NCBI GenBank assembly: GCA_030533445.1
Contig: CM060068.1
Span: forward strand, 12,367,479-12,431,478
Direction of reading: 5' to 3'
Length of the DNA stretch: 64,000 nt
From: Cyprinodon diabolis
Lineage: Eukaryota; Chordata; Actinopteri; Cyprinodontiformes; Cyprinodontidae
The translations under genes were made by a program, and so were the position numbers. Shown one piece after another: positions 34,535 to 45,086 of the stretch. The notes under the pieces are model-generated. The model searched no databases, was not told the DNA's origin, and saw only the letters and a list, made by a program, of their open reading frames with translations. Position 1 is the stretch's first letter. Every line of letters begins with the position of its first letter.

Positions 34535-34705
34535 AACTCCTCCAACTCCCATTGTCATTGTGACACAGCACACACAAGTGAACACTGCACACCATGAAAT
34601 GCATTTATGCCTCACCCGTGCAAGGGGGCAGCCCTCAATGGCGCCCCAAGGGAGCAGTGTGGCGGGACGGTACCATGCTCAGGGTACCGTCCCACACCTC
34701 CAGGT
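34535..34705 (+). mobile_element. SINE body/tail fragment
   Basis: Contains cattgtcattgtgacacagcacac, atgcatttatgcctcacccgtgc, agggggcagccctcaatggc and gggacggtaccatgctcagggtacc, a chain that recurs in fish SINEs in my recollection. The tRNA head is not visible. Confidence 0.55.
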
Positions 34706-34929
34706 GTGCTTTGGAGATTTTTGTTTTGTTTTGATTTAGTTCTTTTTGTCCTTTTTCTTACAAATGGCTGATTGGTCAAATGTAAAATTCTGTCAGTTTG
34801 CATCAAATGCTCTAAAGGGGCTGTACCTGATGCTGCACAGTTATGAACTATGAGCAAGGAGACCAGTTTAGTTAAGACTCTAAGCGCAGCCCTTAACCTT
34901 CTCCAATTTTGAGACACTTTAGATCTATT
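34706..34929. other. Unassigned
   Basis: Short stretch between the SINE fragment and the unclassified repeat; nothing recognised. Confidence 0.3.
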
Positions 34930-35610
34930 GTGGTGGATTTTCAAGAAAGACCCGCCCTCTCCAATAAAAAAAAAAAAAAAAAAAGCTCATTCAAGATCAT
35001 GCTCGAGCCGATTTCTCCTTGTGCACGCTCTGTTGAAAAGTTGCTTTTCTCATAGCTCATACAAGCTTACCATGTCAAAAGGTCCGCCCTAACCCCTAAA
35101 TCCCTCAGTCACTATATGGAGCGGGGAATATATGGTGGACTTTCTAGCAAACTCAGTCAACTGACCATTTGGACACTGCTTTTTGCTCCATTGATCACGC
35201 AACTCCTACTTCAGCATCTTTGTTACTAGTCGCCGCTGTCGGGTAGTGACAGCGGGCAGCTGTGACAGCAAATCCCATAATGCTTTGCAAGGAGAGCTCT
35301 CTGCGTAAAACATTCCGGGAAATATCTGCCTCTTCTGAGGCCTTTCTTTTCTTCTCATACACTTCGTAGACACTTCTTCTCTTACAACCCTCAGCCATTT
35401 TCACAGAATTGTGGTGTGAAAGTTGAGCTTCAATGATTGGCTGAAACCGTAGCTCACCTCACATTTACGCCTGAAAGTACGCATGGCCAGAAAAAGATAG
35501 CTAATGGGATTAGCACGTAGGATGGCCTTATGTGAACATATCACCAGAATTATTGACAATTAGGAGGACCACTTATTTAGAACATACAGACATAAAAGAC
35601 TGTCCTCTAT
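34930..35610. repeat. Unclassified dispersed repeat, copy 2
   Basis: Longer relative of 20728-21150 in the same orientation. The best shared part is 35420-35570. On the minus strand it has a short frame starting MKMAEGCKRRSVYEVYEKKR (35404 down to 35195), lysine/arginine-rich; copy 1 has only a diverged KMAVAHNRKAS at the same place. An A run at 34966-34984 lies near the left side. Class unknown; a decayed DNA transposon is possible. Confidence 0.6.
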
Positions 35611-37022
35611 GCCTTTTAGATGATAACCTACACATCTCGTAATAAAAATTAATGAAATGACACCTATCTAGGAGGACTACAACCAGTTCTGACAATTCAA
35701 AGCGCTGTACATGGCATGAAGGTTGCCTGTAGTAAAACTTAAGTTATAAACCACACTCTTGGGGCTTTTTAGCCACTAAAAGCTTATCTGATCAAAGAAA
35801 AAATGGCAGTTGTATGAATGTAGCAGCCATCATTATCTAAGCAAGATTGAAAAGAAACACAAGATCTAAAGCTACTAGGTTATCTGACTTATCTACTTAA
35901 AAGGGATGTGACCCACGTTAAAGGATCAGGAAATCCTACCCATCCAACAAAATAGTTGTCATAGTAGCTCTAGCAGGGTAATAGTCATTATGTTTAGAGA
36001 TCTTAGAATCCTGTTTGGTTTTACCTATAACCCAAGAGAGGAGGTGGGATTAGGCTCAAGTGTGACAACAACACTTAACAGAAGGGATTCCCTTTTAAAG
36101 CTTCAAAGAAATTTGTGGACATTTTCTTGAAATTATGAATAACATTTTTGGAAGATATTGCCCAATGTTGTCACAGCCATAATGACTAACTAATAAAGAA
36201 ATATTACAGTCTGTTACTATATTTTCATGACACTTTTAATGCTGATATGTTCTTGTTCTGCCTGCCTCTTTAGATTACACCCATGTCTCTGAATACTGTG
36301 TCCACAGTCAAGTTTATGAGTCAAATCAATAAAGGACAAAGCCAGAGGAATCATCATAGGAGTTGTAATGCTGCCAAAGAAGACAACAGGGCTGTCCACA
36401 GCTGTGTCCACAGGTTCTGAAACACAACCTCTATTCTGAAGTTCTCTAAAGTTTTTTTTTGGATATGTGTGTTGTGGTAGTGAGGAATTGTAGCCTGTTA
36501 GGAGGTGTTTGTCCAGATGAAGTGGCCAGAGTGAATGGAATCAAAATTTTTTAATCTGAGCAGGTTTGAAATGTAGTCATTTTGCTGCCACTTCATCAAG
36601 ACTCCCTATCTGACCAAGAAGTTTGTTGAATATACCCATATTCAGCTTCATCTGGTTTGTTATGTCTAAAGGTTAAGGCTGTTTGTTTCTTTCCTTGAAA
36701 AATGCACATATATGTTTCTAACTGCATGTTGCTCCATATGGGATAAAAGTTTTTTTTTCTTCCATAAATTGATGTTCTGTTGTTAGACATTTGTCTTTAC
36801 AGAAGAAAAAACTGACAAAACTATGTCAAAGAAATTTGAAAATATGTACTAAGTGCCGGATCACTCTTTTTTAAATAACTTTTTAACTAAGAAAAAAATG
36901 AATGGCGCTCATAATAAACCAAGGGCTATTCAAGAATAACTTTTATCGTAATGTTGGAGTTGGCAAATGAAATTAACATTAATTAGTATTAGCTATCTAC
37001 AGAGGCATCATATTTTTTTTTT

Positions 37023-37024
<2 letters not shown>
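35611..37024. other. AT-rich DNA without recognised feature
   Basis: No exon, RNA gene or repeat family recognised. Confidence 0.35.

Positions 37025-37069
<45 letters not shown>
37025..37069. repeat. (AT)n microsatellite
   Basis: About 21 AT units, following a T run. Confidence 0.97.
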
Positions 37070-39330
37070 GTATATTCAAACTAAGCAAGTAATTAATAAG
37101 TAATTATTTAAAGAATATAATAAACAAACTGGGCCGACGTATCAATATGATAATGTATAAAATTTGGTTTTCCAACTGTTACAAGCCTTGCATTTTCCCT
37201 TGATTATTTTCATCTGCAGTTCTTGCCTTTTTTGTGTTAAGTCCGTCTCTGCACATGGAGTGATAAGGAGCTTTAGTTGGCACAGGGTATAGCATGAGTA
37301 TGCAGGACTGGTTGTTTATAATGTGAATATGACTCCTGTTGTTATTGATTCTGTCCGAGAGATGAGCCCTGTGGGTTTTTCTGATGTTTATGCAGGAGAA
37401 TGGTGATGCTTGCTAAGTGGGAAAGAGACAAAAAATCAATGAGTGAGGTGAAGGGAGGGGAGTGCCAGGCATTTTTTAGTTCAGGACATGTTTTAATATG
37501 CCTGTTTTTTCCTCTTTTGAAGCTCTTGGGGCTTGGTGTGAGGGAACAGGGAACTCCCTCATTTCTGTAACTGCTGAATGAGTTTTCTGCATCATTTTAG
37601 GAGTCGTTGCTGAAAAGCTAATTCACAAGTCTTAACATAAGGCAGTACTTTCCCTCTGGAAATATTGTTTTACAAACTTACCAAATAATTTTTTTAGTGC
37701 TATAAAGTTGATTTTTTTTTTTTTGTTTTCAGTTTTTAATATCACAGGAAAACAAACATATTTAAACATCAGATAAATAATATGACTACATGCAGCTTTA
37801 AAATTATGATTTCATCTATTAAAGAAATTAACTCCAAATCAAATTGATCGGTTGTAAAATATAATGATTTACTGTGTTAAATCAATAATTTACTGATTAC
37901 ACACGTTCTTGTCTAAAATTTCAAGCCACACCTAGGCCTTACCTGTAAAATAAAAAATAATTTAACTAGATCCTGTCGAACATGAATTACAGTATCATCC
38001 AGGAGGGCAGGGTTGCTAGATTTTGTAATAATAATATCAGTGAAATTCAACATTCAACCCACATTCCTCTGAATATTTTTCGGTTTTCATCCTGTTCTTA
38101 TCAGTCTATGTGACTGTGAGATTCTAAGCAAAGTTGTGCAAAAAAAAAAAATGCTGTTTTGACTTTTTGATACTTAATGAAATAACTTCCATTGTCATCT
38201 GTTATTCTGCGAGCACAAGACCAATTGGCTCTTTCTAAGGAAGAAAAAAAATAGTGTGATTCAAGCTGAAATCATGGATCAAACAGTTAAATCTTCACAT
38301 AATTGGAATACATTTAACACTTTGATTCCAAAATATCATGTTACTGTTTTGCCAACTTAAGCTCAAGCAGTTATGCAGCAGTACCGTTAATCAAAGCTAG
38401 ACCAGAAATCCCACCTTAGACTCAAAAAAGCCCTCAAAATGTAAAAGATGTATCTGATTATGATGTTGCAGAGGGTGTACATTATCAGTAAGCCATAGCG
38501 GCTTGCTTTGTAACATTAAAGCAATTGTGCAGAGAAGAACTGATCAATATTCTTCAACTGATGCTTTAAAGACTCAGTTCCAGGTGTTTATGCAAAAGTA
38601 CAGAGCGACCAACTGTGTTGTTTTCTTATATAGGAGGATGTGTGTCATATTTGCAGTTATTTTCATATTTGAGGATGCAAAAATGGGTAAACGTAACCAC
38701 CAAATGAAATTAAGGTTCCCTGAAAAGCGAAGCATTGTCACAATTTGGTAATTTATGTATGTATTTATTTAATTTTTGTTGTTGTAGCCAAGTTATGAAA
38801 TTAACTGCTTCCAGTTGAAAATATTGAGTAGAAATGTGCTAATTAATCAGCTGAAATAAATGGTTTAAAAGTAACTACTTGCCTCAAAAAAAGCAAAAAC
38901 ATATGTCAGCAAGTTGCAGAAATTAGGCTGAATCACTTAAATCCTTGTCAAATATTCCTTGAGCAGCTATAGAAGGCTTACTCATCACAGGTGTATAATG
39001 CCTCTGGGTGTTAAACGCAATTTTATATTCATTGCTGTACTGCTGTGTTTTGCTGATTCTCTAGTTGTTCTTAGATATTTCATTTTACTGACAGTGATGA
39101 CAGGGTTTGCTTGCCGACACTATTTATATATAAAGGTGGAAGTTTGGAATAAGAAATATTTCCAAAAGTTCCTGGTTATATTTGTTTTAATCTGCTAGTC
39201 TATCTGTCCGTCTGTCTGGATAGAGAGAGAGGATAGGTGTATAGGCCCACAAAGCCAATTTTAATTAATTAAATTGAATTAAGAATGTGTTTTAGTTAGG
39301 GAAACAATAACCTATAGTATAATCAATAAC
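37070..39330. other. Unassigned intergenic DNA
   Basis: 37200-37640 is non-repetitive and less AT-rich, without an open frame of family character. The remainder is AT-rich. A possible regulatory block is raised in the findings. Confidence 0.3.
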
Positions 39331-40260
39331 TGTGGTAGATGGATAGATGGATGGATGGAGAGGAAAAACTCCCTTTTAACAGGAAGAAACCTCTAGCAGA
39401 ACCACACCGTGTGAGAGGTCATCTGCCGAGGCTGACTGTGGTTGAAGGAGACAGAAGCACACATACTGTAAGCCTCATTTACACTACCCTTTTGAAACAG
39501 TGTCCGAGCACGGTAACCGAGAAAACTTTTGAGTGTAAATAGCATGCACAACTGAACTGGACTGCGCCAAGGACCGTACTAAGCTGGTACTAGTTCATCA
39601 GTATGGCTCAGCGAAGTTCAGTTCTGGCTCGGTTCTCAGAAAACAAAGCATGAGCAGACCGTGTCATCTGCTTAAAGTCAGCCTCTATAATCATGACATT
39701 TAAGACATTTATAAAAATACTAGCTCCTCTACCGTCCCACACAATTTCCAGTGATGATTCTGCTTAGCAGTGTGATGAACCTCAACTCTTGTCCTTGTTT
39801 CCTGCCTCTGTAAGCCCTGATTAGACTATTATTCATCGTATCCACTACCCAAAAGCCGACTCTGTCAAGTAAATTCACCCAAGGCTGCCTTTTTCGCCTG
39901 ACTCTCCGCAAACTTCCTAAATGTTAAGGGCTGTTGATTGTTTGCCTCTAGAAACCAGATAGTACCGTAGATCATCACTAGGAGGTTAGGAAACATGCTA
40001 GCATTGTGTGTTAATGGTCGTAAGGAACTGAGCTCTGCACTGTTAACTGATCCAAACTCGGCACAGATCGGTTTTCAAAGGGTAGTGTAAATGGGGCTAT
40101 AGATAAAGAAGCAGAGATAAAAAAGGCAACTGGAAACCAGCTCGACAGGCAGCCCCGTCCAGGAAACGCACAGTCAGGCAGACAACCTTTGCGCCAGCTC
40201 CCATGTCAGAGGATGAGGAGAGCACAACCAGCCAGTCACAGTCAGAAAAACAGGACTACA
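39331..40260 (+). repeat. Teleost dispersed repeat, interrupted by a MITE
   Basis: The segment 39356-39470 (gaggaaaaactcccttttaac, aggaagaaacctctagcagaacc, gaggtcatctgccgaggctgact) is a frequent fish repeat in my recollection. Its likely continuation resumes at 40099 (ataaagaagcagagataaaa, ggcaactggaaacc), so the two halves are split by the element at 39471-40098. Confidence 0.5.
39471..40098. mobile_element. MITE nested in an older repeat
   Basis: 628 bp. The ends are inverted repeats: AGCCTCATTTACACTACCCT on the left and, read in reverse complement, AGCCCCATTTACACTACCCT on the right, continuing for about 23 bp in total with one mismatch. Inside are ccgagcacggtaaccgag and ccgtactaagctggtactag. 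The target duplication was not clear, so the superfamily (possibly hAT) is open. No transposase. Confidence 0.7.
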
Positions 40261-40859
40261 CTTAAAAACAGGCCGATCTATAAACATCTATAAACCAAGG
40301 TGTTGATTGCAGGAGTACAGCTGATATTGTACTGTATATATGCTTACATGGTATTTAAAACATTCAGATGTGCAAAACAGAAACAGTACCAAAAAATAAT
40401 CCCATTTTCAACTGATCGCTAAACAAGACCTATACATACAGCCAGAGTCACAATAAAGGATTTAAATAAAGGTAAAATCATATTAAACTGGTCAAGGCAA
40501 AGTCTAAAGCTAAATTTACCCAAAAATAGAGATAAGAGAACATAATTTGAATCTTTCTTTCCAATCTATCTCAATTTGAGCTGTATTAGAAGAAAACCAG
40601 GCAGAAACTCATGTGCAAAGTTGGGAGAGCCATACCAAAGAGAATTCTCTAAGGTATTGACTTAAAAACGATGGACAATATGTAAGTTTTTCCTTTCACT
40701 TGATCACCATGCACATGTCTGTGTTGTTCATAAAATAAAATCTCAATTATACACATTTTTGTTTTAAGATGTTTAAAATGACAAACTGCAAAAAGGGTCA
40801 AAGTGTATGAACATTGTTGCATTGTCCCTGCTGTGGCATAAGAAAGAGAAACAATATGG
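40261..40859. other. Unassigned DNA downstream of lrp1b
   Basis: AT-rich sequence between the nested repeats and the presumed end of the lrp1b transcript; no feature recognised. Confidence 0.35.
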
Positions 40860-41868
40860 AAATAAGCCCCCTTTATTCAATATTGATTTACATTTTATAT
40901 AAAAATTACTTACATTTAATACATTTCTTCAAAATACAAGCAGCCAAACAACATACAAATCAAATACAAAATTATAAAATTTCTTATATCTATCATGTTC
41001 ATCTTTAGCAGAAACATGTGTTTTATAATAACTCCTAACACGCTCTGTGACAGTGTTAAATCACTTTTGTCTATATCTTTATTTCATCTGTTGAAATATG
41101 AGACCTAGAAAAATATGGTATCAATTATCTGTCCTCTCAGTGAACAATACAGAACTCTGACGGCAAACATTCAACATTGGCTTTGTGTGATGTATTTCCA
41201 TTGGAGCAGGGTGAGCGCAGCTTGAAATCTGGTGATGGAGAAGACAGAAGAACTGTGGAATTACATAGTTTGCAAGAAAAGACTTATAATGTTACAGTCT
41301 TCAATGAAGAGGTCCAGCAACTGCAGAGCAGAAAATAATAGAACAGCAGCTAAAAAAAAATAAAGCTTCAGCTCATTTATGAAGCTTTCTGGTCCTCCAG
41401 CACACAGGAAACAAAATACATGAAAACACACTCTGCGACTATACATACATTTGCGTAGAAAATACAGTATGTAGCCAAATCGTCTGAGTTTTGCCATTCA
41501 AAAAGCAACCTCATGTCAATATTCATTTTAAACTAGAGTCTTCTGTTGGTACAAATTGTAGCACTGAATTTTTACATTTGAACTGTGCACAGGACTGGCT
41601 TATGGTGTTAGGTTTTATTTTTTATTTTATTTGCAAATCAGAAGCTTTACTTCAGTACAGTATAGTGCTGTATAACTTTAAAACAAAAGTGAGTAAGCAA
41701 ACTGCATATGTAAAATAAAACTCTTGAACACACCAACAAGGACATTATGCTGATGCTAACAAGTTAAACTCAAGAGCCTCATAGGAAATAGAAAAATCTT
41801 GTTTCCTCCTTTATATTATATATTGTACACTGTGGTAAAAAAAAGAAGTACAAAGTGTAAAGTTTAGG
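40860..41868 (-). promoter_or_regulatory. lrp1b: Probable lrp1b 3' UTR and polyadenylation signals
   Basis: Downstream of the stop, the minus strand carries several AATAAA hexamers: a cluster at 41614-41631, one at 41078-41083 and one at 40872-40877. Any of them could direct cleavage, giving a 3' UTR of about 250 to 1000 nt. No open frame or recognised repeat lies in the stretch. Which site is used cannot be read from the sequence. Confidence 0.4.
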
Positions 41869-42009
41869 CTATGCGGCGGTTTCACGAATTGTCCCCTCTA
41901 GTTTCTTTGGGAGTAGCTCTCTCCTTTCGTCAATACTGATGACTGGCTTCCGACAGTTTTGTCCGTCGATATAGATCTTTGCATACACAGGGTTGGAGTA
42001 ATTCATAGG
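41869..42009 (-). CDS. lrp1b: lrp1b last coding exon: distal NPxY and C-terminus
   Basis: Last coding exon: 46 codons plus the TAG stop at 41871-41869, acceptor ttttcccatacag. It encodes [19 protein letters not shown], then a basic and acidic stretch with ERRELLPKK and the end IRETAA. NPVYAKI combines the distal NPxY with a YxxI (tyrosine-based) endocytosis signal, and ERRELL fits an acidic dileucine signal. The end [12 protein letters not shown] resembles the LRP1B C-terminus and differs from that of LRP1. The frame is entered in phase 0 from the 75-nt exon. Confidence 0.95.
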   Translation of the reverse strand, partial: PMNYSNPVYAKIYIDGQNCRKPVISIDERRELLPKKLEGTIRETAA

Positions 42010-43819
42010 CTGTATGGGAAAAAAGGAATTAGCAAGAATCTTTCCAAAATGTATGCTGCAACACTGAGAATCTTAAAGAACTGTAGCAACAATTAATCTT
42101 CCCAGTTTCTTTATCAGTTGTAAGTAGTTGAGGACAGAATAGCTCTCATGAAATCTTGTAAAGTAAGTAGTTCTTTATTTATATCCTTAATAAGTTAACC
42201 AAACCACCAATCGCATTCCTCGGGATTCATGCTTGAACAACCCTTTGGGAAGTCCAATTTCCACTCTCATCCTACCTCATTAAGTTTTTTGCACTTCCAG
42301 CATTTGTTTGGGTCCCATTTACAGTACCTTTTTCTTGGTACTGTGAGGGAATTGGACACAGAATGTTTTTAATGTGAATTAGCTCAAAACAGCTGTCTAC
42401 TGCACCTCAAACAAACTGATATGTGTAATTCTTAGTGCTATCCTCTATTTTTTTTTCTGCCATCAAAGAAAATTATTACAGAAATCAGACTTTGTATAGT
42501 TATGTGCAGAAACAGTTTTGTTCATTAATCATGCCAATAACTTATCCAGATGAAAGAAAAGCTTTTATACTCTATCATCATCAGGTAGTTGATTTCCTTC
42601 TAAGAAAACATGCAAAAAGTTAACTGCTTACATATCAACTTAAAAGATAAAGCCTGAGGGTCTTTTTCTTTATATATACTTTCCTTCAAGATTTGGAGCT
42701 GAAACTTAGATTTCACTCACATACTTAACTGTAAATTACATGAGGTTGAGGTACTGCATTTTAAATACAATGTAGAATAAACTGAACATGTGCATAAACA
42801 TCTCATTGGAAATGACTGATTGATCAAAACTCCATATTTTTCTAGTAAGCACACTATACCAAAGCCCTAACACATCTTGCTACCCATAACACGCCAAAAA
42901 CTAAAAATTTATTATTTTCTTTGATGATATGGATTAATGTGGAAGTATAAAAGACTTAAAAAGCTACTTGAAATGAAACTGCATTTTTCATAGACCAGTT
43001 TTCTGTTTATTCAGGCTTTCTTTTAACCAGTTGAATAGTTACACAAATCCGAACCACATACAGCAAAGATGCTCTGCTGTATCCTTTGCAATGTAACCTC
43101 AGTTTGTTCCACAAAATTATGAATTTGCAAGTGTTGACAGCCTTTCAGAAATATCAGATAAGGATCTACATTAACTATGGATACCAAATGACATATTAAG
43201 CAATGCTATCAATACAAAATAATTGCCCATTACTTGCATTCTTTAATAAAATTAAACTTAAAATGTCAGCTCCATAAATATTTCAACCTTGTTTAAAACA
43301 ATCTCATAACCCTTTTTTTCTCTGCTTACATAATGTTTACTCTAAATATCTAATGGCTCTCAAGGAAGGCTACAAGACAAGTAATCAGAATTAGCTACAC
43401 TATGTAACGAAAGGTCAAGATTTGGCAGTGTGAAAAGCAATGGCATTTGGCTTGAAGCTTTAGTAGATCAGATGTAAACCAGCAATGTGTTGATCTAAGG
43501 TTGTATTTAATATACTTGGTTTCAAAGTGAAGTTGAGAGCTACAGCACGGAGAGTAAATCACCAACCTAAATGGAAAGTCTGCTGGGCACCTTAAAACAG
43601 GCATTAAACAAACTATCTAATTAAAACATCAATTAAAGATTTTTTTGTACATATATAAAAAAGTATTTTGAATAACATTAATAATCTTCCGCTTAAAGGG
43701 TAATCAGAATTAGCTACACTAGTTAGCAGAAGGTCAGGTTTTAGACACTACACCCACCAGATTTGGCTAAGAAACTCAGCCTGGTGGATACCTGTTCTAT
43801 CCTAATATACACTGAATAA
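42010..43819 (-). other. lrp1b last intron, proximal part
   Basis: Intronic DNA with no recognised element apart from a local direct duplication of about 38 bp (43381-43420 and 43700-43739, taatcagaattagctacact). Confidence 0.5.
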
Positions 43820-44660
43820 AATGACACATTGTCATTTTTTCACACTGCCGTACATTGAAATATTTTTTTTCTTTGTGTCAGCAAAGCCAAATGTTTTTTG
43901 TTTTTTTTGTAAACATTTGTTAAATGACATGATTTGTGCCGGCTATGCCTTTAAATTATTTGTAAAAATCCTACTAGCGATTGACCATTGTGGTACAACA
44001 CTTGGCTGGTTTAAATCCTACCTGAACAACAGCAATTTTTTTTTTTTTTTATCAATAGGTAACTTTACATCAGAGCCATAAAAATCTCATGCGGCACTCC
44101 TCAAGGGTTCTTCATGGGGTCCCTCCTCTTTCATTTCTACATGCTCTCCCTAAGTCAGATCTTGATAAACAACAACATACGTTTGCATAACTATGCAGAA
44201 AGCACAGCTCTGCATTGAGAATTTTACCAGATTACAATGAACCCATTCAAGTGCTGGGTAAATGCACAGAAGAAATCAGTGCATCAATGTCCCAAAAATT
44301 TTCTTTAGCTAAACACTAAAATGAAGTGAAAATATTTGGACAAATACAGGAGCATTTAAAATTAAGCAAAAAGCTTTAGTATTCTTTAGCCATAAACTAC
44401 TGATCAGAACTGAAATCTGAGAGTATTAACTATTCTCTGATTTCATCCCCAGGATTAAAGACTTTAGTCTCAGTGTGATCTTGAAAAACTCATCCATTTG
44501 TTTATCTTTAGTTGAATTTATTACTGTAATGATTTGCCTAAAAGGTAAAAGACAAAATTGCAGTTGATCCAAAATGCTGCTGCCTGCATCCTCATGAAAA
44601 CTAAGAAAACTTCAACCCTGTTTTAAAGACCTAACACGGACACACACCGTAGCTCAGTTT
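43820..44660 (+). pseudogene. L2-type LINE reverse transcriptase relic, antisense to lrp1b
   Basis: Read on the plus strand in broken frames: LGWFKSYLNNS, then GSSWGPLLFHFYML (the GVPQGSILGPLLF box), INNNIRLHNYAESTALH (the YADDTQL box with DD lost), then a long decayed part up to a QNAA-like remnant. Stops and frameshifts are numerous. It belongs to the same broad clade as the element at 1-752 but is far older. It lies in the last intron in opposite orientation to the gene. Confidence 0.7.
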
Positions 44661-44703
44661 AAAATACTAAAATACTTTCAAGATAATTTACAGTATAGCT
44701 CAC

Positions 44704-44778
44704 CTGTCCAGGAATAACCTCCTTGGGCACGGAATTCATGCACAAGGCATGAGGGTCACTGGATTTTACACACCAGCC
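44704..44778 (-). CDS. lrp1b: lrp1b exon: 25-residue tail insert, possible cassette
   Basis: 75-nt exon with exactly 25 codons (phase 0/0), acceptor tgttgttgcag, donor gtgagc. It encodes GWCVKSSDPHALCMNSVP followed by KEVIPGQ. It sits between DPQK of the previous exon and [10 protein letters not shown] of the last one, the position where human LRP1B has a 33-residue insert that LRP1 lacks (family knowledge from memory). The residues do not resemble that human insert as I remember it. Open frame, good splice sites and placement support a real exon, although it is short. It could be skipped without frame change, leaving an LRP1-like tail. It has two Cys and no NPxY. Confidence 0.75.
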
Positions 44779-45008
44779 CTGCAACAACAAAAAATGATAC
44801 CATCTTTTTTCAACACTTCAGCAATGTAAAGTAATGTTGGGTTCTTACTGTTTTGGTATCATAATGTCAAGATTAGTCATATTGACTTGAAATAAACTAA
44901 TATTAAAATGTAGGCAAATAGAAGAACTGCAAGATTTGTCAGTAAATCCTGGTTAATAGCAAAGCCTGGCAGTCCTCACAATAGTAAATGTCAAAGCTTG
45001 CAGCATAA
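44779..45008 (-). other. Intron segment between the 75-nt exon and the AT array
   Basis: 230 bp just upstream (gene sense) of the 75-nt exon, including its acceptor. Nothing else recognised. Confidence 0.4.

Positions 45009-45085
<77 letters not shown>
45009..45085. repeat. (AT)n microsatellite
   Basis: About 38 AT units in the lrp1b intron, 230 bp from the 75-nt exon. A smaller AT run is at 45219-45238. Confidence 0.98.

Positions 45086-45086
<1 letters not shown>

Noticed and set aside
39729..39911. 60-codon basic frame on the minus strand
   Set aside because: Lies wholly inside the nested MITE, with no partner exon or conserved motif.
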